A DNA stretch of 64,000 bases from Vicugna pacos (taxonomy: Eukaryota; Chordata; Mammalia; Artiodactyla; Camelidae), in NCBI RefSeq assembly GCF_048564905.1, contig NC_133013.1:1686105-1750104 (forward strand). Direction: 5' to 3'. The notes below the pieces were generated by a model, which was not told the origin of the DNA, did no database searches, and was given only the letters and a program-made list of their open reading frames with translations. The stretch's first letter is position 1. Each line of letters begins with the position of its first letter. Both the position numbers and the translations under genes were made by a program. This document shows, in pieces, positions 48,996-62,999 of this stretch.

Positions 48996-51329
48996 GTCCT
49001 ACGTGGGCTGAAAACCACAGAAGGGATGGAGGATTAGGCTCGCCTGCGAAGACTTTGCTGAAGCCACACAAAACCTGGTGAGCCTTCCTTCCTCGTATCC
49101 CACTCGTCCCCGCATCAGACCGAGTGGGAGACAGGTCTCGTGACCCTGAGGGAGACACCACAGGCCACGGGTTCAGGTGTCTCTTCCATAGCCGATCAAC
49201 GGCCGTGGAAGGTCAGGGCTCCACACACTGCAGACAATGGCAGGGGTGGGCTTCTCCTTCGGGGAGCCCGGAACGTGCTCCCTGTTGAAGGCCCGTGTGC
49301 AGAACTGACACGCCTGCCTTCTGTCACAGGCCTCTTACTCCGTAGCACTCTACAAGGGACACCTCCTCCCCAGGGCAGGATTGGGGAGGGTAAGACGCGG
49401 TCCATCAATTGCGTCCGCTATGGCACCAGGGGAGCACGGCCGAGAGCCCAGTCAGGGTGGCCCATGCCCTGGGAGGGACCTGGAGAGCGATCTGCCCTTC
49501 TCCTGCAGTGACGCAAGGAACAAACAGAGGAATCTCCGCTTTCATCTTACCAAGTGGAGTATCCGGTACAGGAGAGCGAGGCTGGACAGGGCCCAATGGG
49601 GGCCCAGCTGGTGGTGGCCACACGGGCCGGTCCTTGCAAAGGCCGGGATGCTGCAAGGTAACCTGCAGGGCAGAAGGGAGAGCCGTGTCAGGCGACAGAA
49701 ACGGAGCGACCACCGACAAATGCCGAAACCCAACGCATCAGCTGTCGGCACCGGGCACCCTCCCCACACCCCGCCGGGTGCCCACCCAGCAGCACAGTGC
49801 CCCACGCTCCACTCAGCCCTCTGGGGCCTGCAGCCGGCAGCCCGGGCCGCGCAGCAGGACACGGGGGGACAACAATGGCACCACACGACGCCCCCGCTGT
49901 CGCCCAGTGGACGAAGCCAAGGGTCCTGCCTGCGAGGATGCACACAGAGCTTCCAGCACTCTGACAAAAGCAGCGCCTTCACAACAGGCAGCCCCTTTGG
50001 GCAGGACAGCCCTCCTCGCCACCACCCCAGCACCACGGGAGCTGGCCCGGCGCCGACCAGGAACACGCAGAAGGGACGGACGTGAAAAGCTCGTCCTCCA
50101 CACGTGCAATCAGAGCCGCACCTGGGTCACCGCTCTGCCTCCAGGACCCTGCCTGGCCCTCTCCTCCCCCCCCCCCACGAAGTAATCTCCTCCGACCTGC
50201 AGGGGCTTCCCCTGGGCGCAAAGTGCACTGGGGAGCTGGGCACCCCGGAGTCCTGCGGGGGAGCTGCCCAAGTGCTCCTGAAGGGACAACGCTGCCCACA
50301 GGAGGTAGTCACGCTCCGCTACAATCACCGCTATCCTCAGGGACGTCTGGGTTTTCAGTGCGCTACGAAGCGCGCACTACTTGTGTCCTTCGGCAAACTC
50401 AAGTGGGATGTCTGGATCCCACAACTGACACCAAAAGGACCCTACTAGCCCGGGCGCAAAATCCCGCGGCGTGTCATGCTGACGCACAGGAGCAGCTCTG
50501 ACAGCTTCCAGGGCAGGGCAGGCCCGACCAGGCGCAGGGGTGTGGAGCACGACGGGAGGACGCTGCTGCGCGTCGCAATTCCCCTGCAGGGAAGTAGGCC
50601 TCTTCACTGCGGGCTCTTTCCCTGCAAGCCTCTATTTCTTACTACAAAAGCAACATCTACCCAGAGTACACCTGGACGCAGCGGGCCAGGCACATCTCCG
50701 TCCCGAGAACAGACGGTCACGGGTTCTGACATTTATCCCACACCAAACAGGTAGACTCAAAGCTGCACAAAGCACACAGGACAAAGCTGGAGGGAGGGCT
50801 TTGCCCCTTTCTCAGTTACGAGGATTTCAATGGGCATGCTAAACAGGAGAATCACCTGGCCTCAGCAAGGGAACAAGTCAAACGAGTGACGACACAGGAC
50901 TCTGCCTCAGTGACCCAGGAGCAACCCCAGGTGCAGGTCGTCAGGAAGGAGTCAGCAGAGCCAGGAGAAGCCAGTGTGGAGCGAAGGCTCACCCTCCGCA
51001 CGCTATCTCGAGAAACCCACAGCCAAAGTCTGCGGTCCTCGGCTTCTGAGCACTCTCTCGTGGCTTAGGCAGGCACCCGCCAAGGTGACGGGCTCCAGGG
51101 ACAAGCAGCCCACTGGCCCCTGGGGAGATTGAATTTGAAAGCGAACGACACTCCAGACCCGTCACAGGACACACAGTCTGGAGATGAGGGCGGGAATGGC
51201 TTCCGGGAAAACAGGAAGCTCACCTTTCCCAGGACGACGTCCAACGGAGCACGGCCACCCCACTTACCTGGGCCTCCGGGGCCGCCGCAGGCGGGCGGGA
51301 GCTGCCGGCCAATGCCGGGGCCGGGCCAG
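48996..51329 (+). repeat. Array unit 11 (type C, 2,334 bp)
   Basis: Type C, with ACACACTGCAG and GAGCGAAGGCTC, both of which recur in unit 15. Private GGGGTGTGGAGCAC (about 50,538). Confidence 0.92.
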
Positions 51330-53663
51330 GTCCTACGTGGGCTGAAAACCACAGAAGGGATGGAGGATTAGGCTCGCCTGCGAAGACTTTGCTGAAGCCA
51401 CACAAAACCTGGTGAGCCTTCCTTCCCCATATCCCACTCGTCCCCGCATCAGACCGAGTGGGAGACAGGTCTCGTGACCCTGAGGGAGACACCACAGGCC
51501 ACGGGTTCAGGTGTCTCTTCCATAGCCGATCAACGGCCGTGGAAGGTCAGGGCTCCACACGCTGCAGACAATGGCAGGGGTGGGCTTCTCCTTCGGGGAG
51601 CCCGGAACGTGCTCCCTGTTGAAGGCCCGTGTGCAGAACTGACACGCCTGCCTTCTGTCACAGGCCTCTTACTCCGTAGCACTCGACAAGGGACACCTCC
51701 TCCCCAGGGCAGGATTGGGGAGGGTAAGACGCGGTCCATCAATTGCGTCCGCTATGGCACCAGGGGAGCACGGCCGAGAGCCCAGTCAGGGTGGCCCATG
51801 CCCTGGGAGGGACCTGGAGAGCGATCTGCCCTTCTCCTGCAGTGACGCAAGGAACAAACAGAGGAATCTACGCTTTCATCTTACCAAGTGGAGCATCCGG
51901 TACAGGTGAGCGAGGCTGGACAGGGCCCAATGGGGGCCCAGCTGGTGGTGGCCACACGGGCCGGTCCTTGCAAAGGCCGGGATGCTGCAAGGTAACCTGC
52001 AGGGCAGAAGGGAGAGCCGTGTCAGGCGACAGAAACGGAGCGACCACCGACAAATGCCGAAACCCAACGCATCAGCTGTCGGCACCGGGCACCCTCCCCA
52101 CACCCCGCCGGGTGCCCACCCAGCAGCACAGTGCCCCACGCTCCACCCAGCCCTCTGGGGCCTGCAGCCGGCAGCCCGGGCCGCGCAGCAGGACACGGGG
52201 GGACAACAATGGCACCACACGACGCCCCCGCTGTCGCCCAGTGGACGAAGCCAAGGGTCCTGCCTGCGAGGATGCACACAGAGCTTCCAGCACTCTGACA
52301 AAAGCAGCGCCTTCACAACAGGCAGCCCCTTTGGGCAGGACAGCCCTCCTCGCCACCACCCCAGCTCCACGGGAGCTGGCCCGGCGCCGACCAGGAACAC
52401 GCAGAAGGGACGGACGTGAAAAGCTCGTCCTCCACACGTGCAATCAGAGCCGCACCTGGGTCACCGCTCTGCCTCCAGGACCCTGCCTGGCCCTCTCCTC
52501 CCCCCCCCCAACGAAGTAATCTCCTCCGACCTGCAGGGGCTTCCCCTGGGCGCAAAGTGCACTGGGGAGCTGGGCACCCCGGAGTCCTGCGGGGGAGCTG
52601 CCCAAGTGCTCCTGAAGGGACAACGCTGCCCACAGGAGGTAGTCACGCTCCGCTACAATCACCGCTATCCTCAGGGACGTCTGGGTTTTCAGTGCGCTAC
52701 GAAGCGCGCACTACTTGTGTCCTTCGGCAAACTCAAGTGGGATGTCTGGATCCCACAACTGACACCAAAAGGACCCTACTAGCCCGGGCGCAAAATCCCG
52801 CGGCGTGTCATGCTGACGCACAGGAGCAGCTCTGACAGCTTCCAGGGCAGGGCAGGCCCGACCAGGCGCAGGGGTGGGGAGCACGACGGGAGGACGCTGC
52901 TGCGCGTCGCAATTCCCCTGCAGGGAAGTAGGCCTCTTCACTGCGGGCTCTTTCCCTGCAAGCCTCTATTTCTTACTGCAAAAGCAACATCTACCCAGAG
53001 TACACCTGGACGCAGCGGGCCAGGCACATCTCCGTCCCGAGAACAGACGGTCACGGGTTCTGACATTTATCCCACACCAAACAGGTAGACTCAAAGCTGC
53101 ACAAAGCACACAGGACAAAGCTGGAGGGAGGGCTTTGCCCCTTTCTCAGTTACGAGGATTTCAATGGGCATGCTAAACAGGAGAATCACCTGGCCTCAGC
53201 AAGGGAACAAGTCAAACGAGTGACGACACAAGACTCTGCCTCAGTGACCCAGGAGCAACCCCAGGTGCAGGTCGTCAGGAAGGAGTCAGCAGAGCCAGGA
53301 GAAGCCAGTGTGGAGCGAGGGCTCACCCTCCGCACGCTATCTCGAGAAACCCACAGCCAAAGTCTGCGGTCCTCGGCTTCTGAGCACTCCCTCGTGGCTT
53401 AGGCAGGCACCCGCCAAGGTGACGGGCTCCAGGGACAAGCAGCCCACTGGCCCCTGGGGAGATTGAATTTGAAAGCGAACGACACTCCAGACCCGTCACA
53501 GGACACACAGTCTGGAGATGAGGGCGGGAATGGCTTCCGGGAAAACAGGAAGCTCACCTTTCCCAGGACGACGTCCAACGGAGCACGGCCACCCCACTTA
53601 CCTGGGCCTCCGGGGCCGCCGCAGGCGGGCGGGAGCTGCCGGCCAATGCCGGGGCCGGGCCAG
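51330..53663 (+). repeat. Array unit 12 (type A, 2,334 bp)
   Basis: Type A with CCCCATATCCC, CTTACTGCAAAAG and ACACAAGACTC. Near-identical partner of unit 16. Confidence 0.92.
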
Positions 53664-55997
53664 GTCCTACGTGGGCTGAAAACCACAGAAGGGATGGAGG
53701 ATTAGGCTCGCCTGCGAAGACTTTGCTGAAGCCACACAAAACCTGGTGAGCCTTCCTTCCCCATATCCCACTCGTCCCCGCATCAGACCGAGTGGGAGAC
53801 AGGTCTCGTGACCCTGAGGGAGACACCACAGGCCACGGGTTCAGGTGTCTCTTCCATAGCCGATCAACGGCCGTGGAAGGTCAGGGCTCCACACGCTGCA
53901 GACAATGGCAGGGGTGGGCTTCTCCTTCGGGGAGCCCGGAACGTGCTCCCTGTTGAAGGCCCGTGTGCAGAACTGACACGCCTGCCTTCTGTCACAGGCC
54001 TCTTACTCCGTAGCACTCGACAAGGGACACCTCCTCCCCAGGGCAGGATTGGGGAGGGTAAGACGCGGTCCATCAATTGCGTCCGCTATGGCACCAGGGG
54101 AGCACGGCCGAGAGCCCAGTCAGGGTGGCCCATGCCCTGGGAGGGACCTGGAGAGCGATCTGCCCTTCTCCTGCAGTGACGCAAGGAACAAACAGAGGAA
54201 TCTACGCTTTCATCTTACCAAGTGGAGCATCCGGTACAGGTGAGCGAGGCTGGACAGGGCCCAATGGGGGCCCAGCTGGTGGTGGCCACACGGGCCGGTC
54301 CTTGCAAAGGCCGGGATGCTGCAAGGTAACCTGCAGGGCAGAAGGGAGAGCCGTGTCAGGCGACAGAAACGGAGCGACCACCGACAAATGCCGAAACCCA
54401 ACGCATCAGCTGTCGGCACCGGGCACCCTCCCCACACCCCGCCGGGTGCCCACCCAGCAGCACAGTGCCCCACGCTCCACCCAGCCCTCTGGGGCCTGCA
54501 GCCGGCAGCCCGGGCCGCGCAGCAGGACACGGGGGGACAACAATGGCACCACACGACGCCCCCGCTGTCGCCCAGTGGACGAAGCCAAGGGTCCTGCCTG
54601 CGAGGATGCACACAGAGCTTCCAGCACTCTGACAAAAGCAGCGCCTTCACAACAGGCAGCCCCTTTGGGCAGGACAGCCCTCCTCGCCACCACCCCAGCT
54701 CCACGGGAGCTGGCCCGGCGCCGACCAGGAACACGCAGAAGGGACGGACGTGAAAAGCTCGTCCTCCACACGTGCAATCAGAGCCGCACCTGGGTCACCG
54801 CTCTGCCTCCAGGACCCTGCCTGGCCCTCTCCTCCCCCCCCCCAACGAAGTAATCTCCTCCGACCTGCAGGGGCTTCCCCTGGGCGCAAAGTGCACTGGG
54901 GAGCTGGGCACCCCGGAGTCCTGCGGGGGAGCTGCCCAAGTGCTCCTGAAGGGACAACGCTGCCCACAGGAGGTAGTCACGCTCCGCTACAATCACCGCT
55001 ATCCTCAGGGACGTCTGGGTTTTCAGTGCGCTACGAAGCGCGCACTACTTGTGTCCTTCGGCAAACTCAAGTGGGATGTCTGGATCCCACAACTGACACC
55101 AAAAGGACCCTACTAGCCCGGGCGCAAAATCCCGCGGCGTGTCATGCTGACGCACAGGAGCAGCTCTGACAGCTTCCAGGGCAGGGCAGGCCCGACCAGG
55201 CGCAGGGGTGGGGAGCACGACGGGAGGACGCTGCTGCGCGTCGCAATTCCCCTGCAGGGAAGTAGGCCTCTTCACTGCGGGCTCTTTCCCTGCAAGCCTC
55301 TATTTCTTACTGCAAAAGCAACATCTACCCAGAGTACACCTGGACGCAGCGGGCCAGGCACATCTCCGTCCCGAGAACAGACGGTCACGGGTTCTGACAT
55401 TTATCCCACACCAAACAGGTAGACTCAAAGCTGCACAAAGCACACAGGACAAAGCTGGAGGGAGGGCTTTGCCCCTTTCTCAGTTACGAGGATTTCAATG
55501 GGCATGCTAAACAGGAGAATCACCTGGCCTCAGCAAGGGAACAAGTCAAACGAGTGACGACACAAGACTCTGCCTCAGTGACCCAGGAGCAACCCCAGGT
55601 GCAGGTCGTCAGGAAGGAGTCAGCAGAGCCAGGAGAAGCCAGTGTGGAGCGAGGGCTCACCCTCCGCACGCTATCTCGAGAAACCCACAGCCAAAGTCTG
55701 CAGTCCTCGGCTTCTGAGCACTCCCTCGTGGCTTAGGCAGGCACCCGCCAAGGTGACGGGCTCCAGGGACAAGCAGCCCACTGGCCCCTGGGGAGATTGA
55801 ATTTGAAAGCGAACGACACTCCAGACCCGTCACAGGACACACAGTCTGGAGATGAGGGCGGGAATGGCTTCCGGGAAAACAGGAAGCTCACCTTTCCCAG
55901 GACGACGTCCAACGGAGCACGGCCACCCCACTTACCTGGGCCTCCGGGGCCGCCGCAGGCGGGCGGGAGCTGCCGGCCAATGCTGGGGCCGGGCCAG
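53664..55997 (+). repeat. Array unit 13 (type A, 2,334 bp)
   Basis: Same marks as unit 12. Private AGTCTGCAGTCC (about 55,696) and AATGCTGGGGCC (about 55,980). Confidence 0.92.
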
Positions 55998-58331
55998 GTC
56001 CTACGTGGGCTGAAAACCACAGAAGGGATGGAGGATTAGGCTCGCCTGCGAAGACTTTGCTGAAGCCACACAAAACCTGGTGAGCCTTCCTTCCCCGTAT
56101 CCCACTCGTCCCCGCATCAGACCGAGTGGGAGACAGGTCTCGTGACCCTGAGGGAGACACCACAGGCCACGGGTTCAGGTGTCTCTTCCATAGCCGATCA
56201 ACGGCCGTGGAAGGTCAGGGCTCCACACGCTGCAGACAATGGCAGGGGTGGGCTTCTCCTTCGGGGAGCCCGGAACGTGCTCCCTGTTGAAGGCCCGTGT
56301 GCAGAACTGACACGCCTGCCTTCTGTCACAGGCCTCTTACTCCGTAGCACTCGACAAGGGACACCTCCTCCCCAGGGCAGGATTGGGGAGGGTAAGACGC
56401 GGTCCATCAATTGCGTCCGCTATGGCACCAGGGGAGCACGGCCGAGAGCCCAGTCAGGGTGGCCCATGCCCTGGGAGGGACCTGGAGAGCGATCTGCCCT
56501 TCTCCTGCAGTGACGCAAGGAACAAACAGAGGAATCTACGCTTTCATCTTACCAAGTGGAGCATCCGGTACAGGTGAGCGAGGCTGGACAGGGCCCAATG
56601 GGGGCCCAGCTGGTGGTGGCCACACGGGCCGGTCCTTGCAAAGGCCGGGATGCTGCAAGGTAACCTGCAGGGCAGAAGGGAGAGCCGTGTCAGGCGACAG
56701 AAACGGAGCGACCACCGACAAATGCCGAAACCCAACGCATCAGCTGTCGGCACCGGGCACCCTCCCCACACCCCGCCGGGTGCCCACCCAGCAGCACAGT
56801 GCCCCACGCTCCACCCAGCCCTCTGGGGCCTGCAGCCGGCAGCCCGGGCCGCGCAGCAGGACACGGGGGGACAACAATGGCACCACACGACGCCCCCGCT
56901 GTCGCCCAGTGGACGAAGCCAAGGGTCCTGCCTGCGAGGATGCACACAGAGCTTCCAGCACTCTGACAAAAGCAGCGCCTTCACAACAGGCAGCCCCTTT
57001 GGGCAGGACAGCCCTCCTCGCCACCACCCCAGCTCCACGGGAGCTGGCCCGGCGCCGACCAGGAACACGCAGAAGGGACGGACGTGAAAAGCTCGTCCTC
57101 CACACGTGCAATCAGAGCCGCACCTGGGTCACCGCTCTGCCTCCAGGACCCTGCCTGGCCCTCTCCTCCCCCCCCCCCACGAAGTAATCTCCTCCGACCT
57201 GCAGGGGCTTCCCCTGGGCGCAAAGTGCACTGGGGAGCTGGGCACCCCGGAGTCCTGCGGGGGAGCTGCCCAAGTGCTCCTGAAGGGACAACGCTGCCCA
57301 CAGGAGGTAGTCACGCTCCGCTACAATCACCGCTATCCTCAGGGACGTCTGGGTTTTCAGTGCGCTACGAAGCGCTCACTACTTGTGTCCTTCGGCAAAC
57401 TCAAGTGGGATGTCTGGATCCCACAACTGACACCAAAAGGACCCTACTAGCCCGGGCGCAAAATCCCGCGGCGTGTCATGCTGACGCACAGGAGCAGCTC
57501 TGACAGCTTCCAGGGCAGGGCAGGCCCGACCAGGCGCAGGGGTGGGGAGCACGACGGGAGGACGCTGCTGCGCGTCGCAATTCCCCTGCAGGGAAGTAGG
57601 CCTCTTCACTGCGGGCTCTTTCCCTGCAAGCCTCTATTTCTTACTACAAAAGCAACATCTACCCAGAGTACACCTGGACGCAGCGGGCCAGGCACATCTC
57701 CGTCCCGAGAACAGACGGTCACGGGTTCTGACATTTATCCCACACCAAACAGGTAGACTCAAAGCTGCACAAAGCACACAGGACAAAGCTGGAGGGAGGG
57801 CTTTGCCCCTTTCTCAGTTACGAGGATTTCAATGGGCATGCTAAACAGGAGAATCACCTGGCCTCAGCAAGGGAACAAGTCAAACGAGTGACGACACAGG
57901 ACTCTGCCTCAGTGACCCAGGAGCAACCCCAGGTGCAGGTCGTCAGGAAGGAGTCAGCAGAGCCAGGAGAAGCCAGTGTGGAGCGAGGGCTCACCCTCCG
58001 CACGCTATCTCGAGAAACCCACAGCCAAAGTCTGCGGTCCTCGGCTTCTGAGCACTCCCTCGTGGCTTAGGCAGGCACCCGCCAAGGTGACGGGCTCCAG
58101 GGACAAGCAGCCCACTGGCCCCTGGGGAGATTGAATTTGAAAGCGAACGACACTCCAGACCCGTCACAGGACACACAGTCTGGAGATGAGGGCGGGAATG
58201 GCTTCCGGGAAAACAGGAAGCTCACCTTTCCCAGGACGACGTCCAACGGAGCACGGCCACCCCACTTACCTGGGCCTCCGGGGCCGCCGCAGGCGGGCGG
58301 GAGCTGCCGGCCAATGCCGGGGCCGGGCCAG
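55998..58331 (+). repeat. Array unit 14 (type A, 2,334 bp)
   Basis: Type A with the C11-ACG tract. AAGCGCTCACTAC (about 57,370) resembles the unit 1 edge state. Confidence 0.92.
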
Positions 58332-60665
58332 GTCCTACGTGGGCTGAAAACCACAGAAGGGATGGAGGATTAGGCTCGCCTGCGAAGACTTTGCTGAAGC
58401 CACACAAAACCTGGTGAGCCTTCCTTCCCCGTATCCCACTCGTCCCCGCATCAGACCGAGTGGGAGACAGGTCTCGTGACCCTGAGGGAGACACCACAGG
58501 CCACGGGTTCAGGTGTCTCTTCCATAGCCGATCAACGGCCGTGGAAGGTCAGGGCTCCACACACTGCAGACAATGGCAGGGGTGGGCTTCTCCTTCGGGG
58601 AGCCCGGAACGTGCTCCCTGTTGAAGGCCCGTGTGCAGAACTGACACGCCTGCCTTCTGTCACAGGCCTCTTACTCCGTAGCACTCTACAAGGGACACCT
58701 CCTCCCCAGGGCAGGATTGGGGAGGGTAAGACGCGGTCCATCAATTGCGTCCGCTATGGCACCAGGGGAGCACGGCCGAGAGCCCAGTCAGGGTGGCCCA
58801 TGCCCTGGGAGGGACCTGGAGAGCGATCTGCCCTTCTCCTGCAGTGACGCAAGGAACAAACAGAGGAATCTCCGCTTTCATCTTACCAAGTGGAGTATCC
58901 GGTACAGGAGAGCGAGGCTGGACAGGGCCCAATGGGGGCCCAGCTGGTGGTGGCCACACGGGCCGGTCCTTGCAAAGGCCGGGATGCTGCAAGGTAACCT
59001 GCAGGGCAGAAGGGAGAGCCGTGTCAGGCGACAGAAACGGAGCGACCACCGACAAATGCCGAAACCCAACGCATCAGCTGTCGGCACCGGGCACCCTCCC
59101 CACACCCCGCCGGGTGCCCACCCAGCAGCACAGTGCCCCACGCTCCACTCAGCCCTCTGGGGCCTGCAGCCGGCAGCCCGGGCCGCGCAGCAGGACACGG
59201 GGGGACAACAATGGCACCACACGACGCCCCCGCTGTCGCCCAGTGGACGAAGCCAAGGGTCCTGCCTGCGAGGATGCACACAGAGCTTCCAGCACTCTGA
59301 CAAAAGCAGCGCCTTCACAACAGGCAGCCCCTTTGGGCAGGACAGCCCTCCTCGCCACCACCCCAGCACCACGGGAGCTGGCCCGGCGCCGACCAGGAAC
59401 ACGCAGAAGGGACGGACGTGAAAAGCTCGTCCTCCACACGTGCAATCAGAGCCGCACCTGGGTCACCGCTCTGCCTCCAGGACCCTGCCTGGCCCTCTCC
59501 TCCCCCCCCCCCACGAAGTAATCTCCTCCGACCTGCAGGGGCTTCCCCTGGGCGCAAAGTGCACTGGGGAGCTGGGCACCCCGGAGTCCTGCGGGGGAGC
59601 TGCCCAAGTGCTCCTGAAGGGACAACGCTGCCCACAGGAGGTAGTCACGCTCCGCTACAATCACCGCTATCCTCAGGGACGTCTGGGTTTTCAGTGCGCT
59701 ACGAAGCGCGCACTACTTGTGTCCTTCGGCAAACTCAAGTGGGATGTCTGGATCCCACAACTGACACCAAAAGGACCCTACTAGCCCGGGCGCAAAATCC
59801 CGCGGCGTGTCATGCTGACGCACAGGAGCAGCTCTGACAGCTTCCAGGGCAGGGCAGGCCCGACCAGGCGCAGGGGTGGGGAGCACGACGGGAGGACGCT
59901 GCTGCGCGTCGCAATTCCCCTGCAGGGAAGTAGGCCTCTTCACTGCGGGCTCTTTCCCTGCAAGCCTCTATTTCTTACTACAAAAGCAACATCTACCCAG
60001 AGTACACCTGGACGCAGCGGGCCAGGCACATCTCCGTCCCGAGAACAGACGGTCACGGGTTCTGACATTTATCCCACACCAAACAGGTAGACTCAAAGCT
60101 GCACAAAGCACACAGGACAAAGCTGGAGGGAGGGCTTTGCCCCTTTCTCAGTTACGAGGATTTCAATGGGCATGCTAAACAGGAGAATCACCTGGCCTCA
60201 GCAAGGGAACAAGTCAAACGAGTGACGACACAGGACTCTGCCTCAGTGACCCAGGAGCAACCCCAGGTGCAGGTCGTCAGGAAGGAGTCAGCAGAGCCAG
60301 GAGAAGCCAGTGTGGAGCGAAGGCTCACCCTCCGCACGCTATCTCGAGAAACCCACAGCCAAAGTCTGCGGTCCTCGGCTTCTGAGCACTCTCTCGTGGC
60401 TTAGGCAGGCACCCGCCAAGGTGACGGGCTCCAGGGACAAGCAGCCCACTGGCCCCTGGGGAGATTGAATTTGAAAGCGAACGACACTCCAGACCCGTCA
60501 CAGGACACACAGTCTGGAGATGAGGGCGGGAATGGCTTCCGGGAAAACAGGAAGCTCACCTTTCCCAGGACGACGTCCAACGGAGCACGGCCACCCCACT
60601 TACCTGGGCCTCCGGGGCCGCCGCAGGCGGGCGGGAGCTGCCGGCCAATGCCGGGGCCGGGCCAG
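58332..60665 (+). repeat. Array unit 15 (type C, 2,334 bp)
   Basis: Type C. Shares ACACACTGCAG, CTCCACTCAGCCC, GAGCGAAGGCTC and ACTCTCTCGTGG with unit 11, exactly four units upstream. Confidence 0.92.
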
Positions 60666-62999
60666 GTCCTACGTGGGCTGAAAACCACAGAAGGGATGGA
60701 GGATTAGGCTCGCCTGCGAAGACTTTGCTGAAGCCACACAAAACCTGGTGAGCCTTCCTTCCCCATATCCCACTCGTCCCCGCATCAGACCGAGTGGGAG
60801 ACAGGTCTCGTGACCCTGAGGGAGACACCACAGGCCACGGGTTCAGGTGTCTCTTCCATAGCCGATCAACGGCCGTGGAAGGTCAGGGCTCCACACGCTG
60901 CAGACAATGGCAGGGGTGGGCTTCTCCTTCGGGGAGCCCGGAACGTGCTCCCTGTTGAAGGCCCGTGTGCAGAACTGACACGCCTGCCTTCTGTCACAGG
61001 CCTCTTACTCCGTAGCACTCGACAAGGGACACCTCCTCCCCAGGGCAGGATTGGGGAGGGTAAGACGCGGTCCATCAATTGCGTCCGCTATGGCACCAGG
61101 GGAGCACGGCCGAGAGCCCAGTCAGGGTGGCCCATGCCCTGGGAGGGACCTGGAGAGCGATCTGCCCTTCTCCTGCAGTGACGCAAGGAACAAACAGAGG
61201 AATCTACGCTTTCATCTTACCAAGTGGAGCATCCGGTACAGGTGAGCGAGGCTGGACAGGGCCCAATGGGGGCCCAGCTGGTGGTGGCCACACGGGCCGG
61301 TCCTTGCAAAGGCCGGGATGCTGCAAGGTAACCTGCAGGGCAGAAGGGAGAGCCGTGTCAGGCGACAGAAACGGAGCGACCACCGACAAATGCCGAAACC
61401 CAACGCATCAGCTGTCGGCACCGGGCACCCTCCCCACACCCCGCCGGGTGCCCACCCAGCAGCACAGTGCCCCACGCTCCACCCAGCCCTCTGGGGCCTG
61501 CAGCCGGCAGCCCGGGCCGCGCAGCAGGACACGGGGGGACAACAATGGCACCACACGACGCCCCCGCTGTCGCCCAGTGGACGAAGCCAAGGGTCCTGCC
61601 TGCGAGGATGCACACAGAGCTTCCAGCACTCTGACAAAAGCAGCGCCTTCACAACAGGCAGCCCCTTTGGGCAGGACAGCCCTCCTCGCCACCACCCCAG
61701 CTCCACGGGAGCTGGCCCGGCGCCGACCAGGAACACGCAGAAGGGACGGACGTGAAAAGCTCGTCCTCCACACGTGCAATCAGAGCCGCACCTGGGTCAC
61801 CGCTCTGCCTCCAGGACCCTGCCTGGCCCTCTCCTCCCCCCCCCCAACGAAGTAATCTCCTCCGACCTGCAGGGGCTTCCCCTGGGCGCAAAGTGCACTG
61901 GGGAGCTGGGCACCCCGGAGTCCTGCGGGGGAGCTGCCCAAGTGCTCCTGAAGGGACAACGCTGCCCACAGGAGGTAGTCACGCTCCGCTACAATCACCG
62001 CTATCCTCAGGGACGTCTGGGTTTTCAGTGCGCTACGAAGCGCGCACTACTTGTGTCCTTCGGCAAACTCAAGTGGGATGTCTGGATCCCACAACTGACA
62101 CCAAAAGGACCCTACTAGCCCGGGCGCAAAATCCCGCGGCGTGTCATGCTGACGCACAGGAGCAGCTCTGACAGCTTCCAGGGCAGGGCAGGCCCGACCA
62201 GGCGCAGGGGTGGGGAGCACGACGGGAGGACGCTGCTGCGCGTCGCAATTCCCCTGCAGGGAAGTAGGCCTCTTCACTGCGGGCTCTTTCCCTGCAAGCC
62301 TCTATTTCTTACTGCAAAAGCAACATCTACCCAGAGTACACCTGGACGCAGCGGGCCAGGCACATCTCCGTCCCGAGAACAGACGGTCACGGGTTCTGAC
62401 ATTTATCCCACACCAAACAGGTAGACTCAAAGCTGCACAAAGCACACAGGACAAAGCTGGAGGGAGGGCTTTGCCCCTTTCTCAGTTACGAGGATTTCAA
62501 TGGGCATGCTAAACAGGAGAATCACCTGGCCTCAGCAAGGGAACAAGTCAAACGAGTGACGACACAAGACTCTGCCTCAGTGACCCAGGAGCAACCCCAG
62601 GTGCAGGTCGTCAGGAAGGAGTCAGCAGAGCCAGGAGAAGCCAGTGTGGAGCGAGGGCTCACCCTCCGCACGCTATCTCGAGAAACCCACAGCCAAAGTC
62701 TGCGGTCCTCGGCTTCTGAGCACTCCCTCGTGGCTTAGGCAGGCACCCGCCAAGGTGACGGGCTCCAGGGACAAGCAGCCCACTGGCCCCTGGGGAGATT
62801 GAATTTGAAAGCGAACGACACTCCAGACCCGTCACAGGACACACAGTCTGGAGATGAGGGCGGGAATGGCTTCCGGGAAAACAGGAAGCTCACCTTTCCC
62901 AGGACGACGTCCAACGGAGCACGGCCACCCCACTTACCTGGGCCTCCGGGGCCGCCGCAGGCGGGCGGGAGCTGCCGGCCAATGCCGGGGCCGGGCCAG
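60666..62999 (+). repeat. Array unit 16 (type A, 2,334 bp)
   Basis: Shares CCCCATATCCC, CTTACTGCAAAAG and ACACAAGACTC with unit 12, exactly four units upstream. Confidence 0.92.
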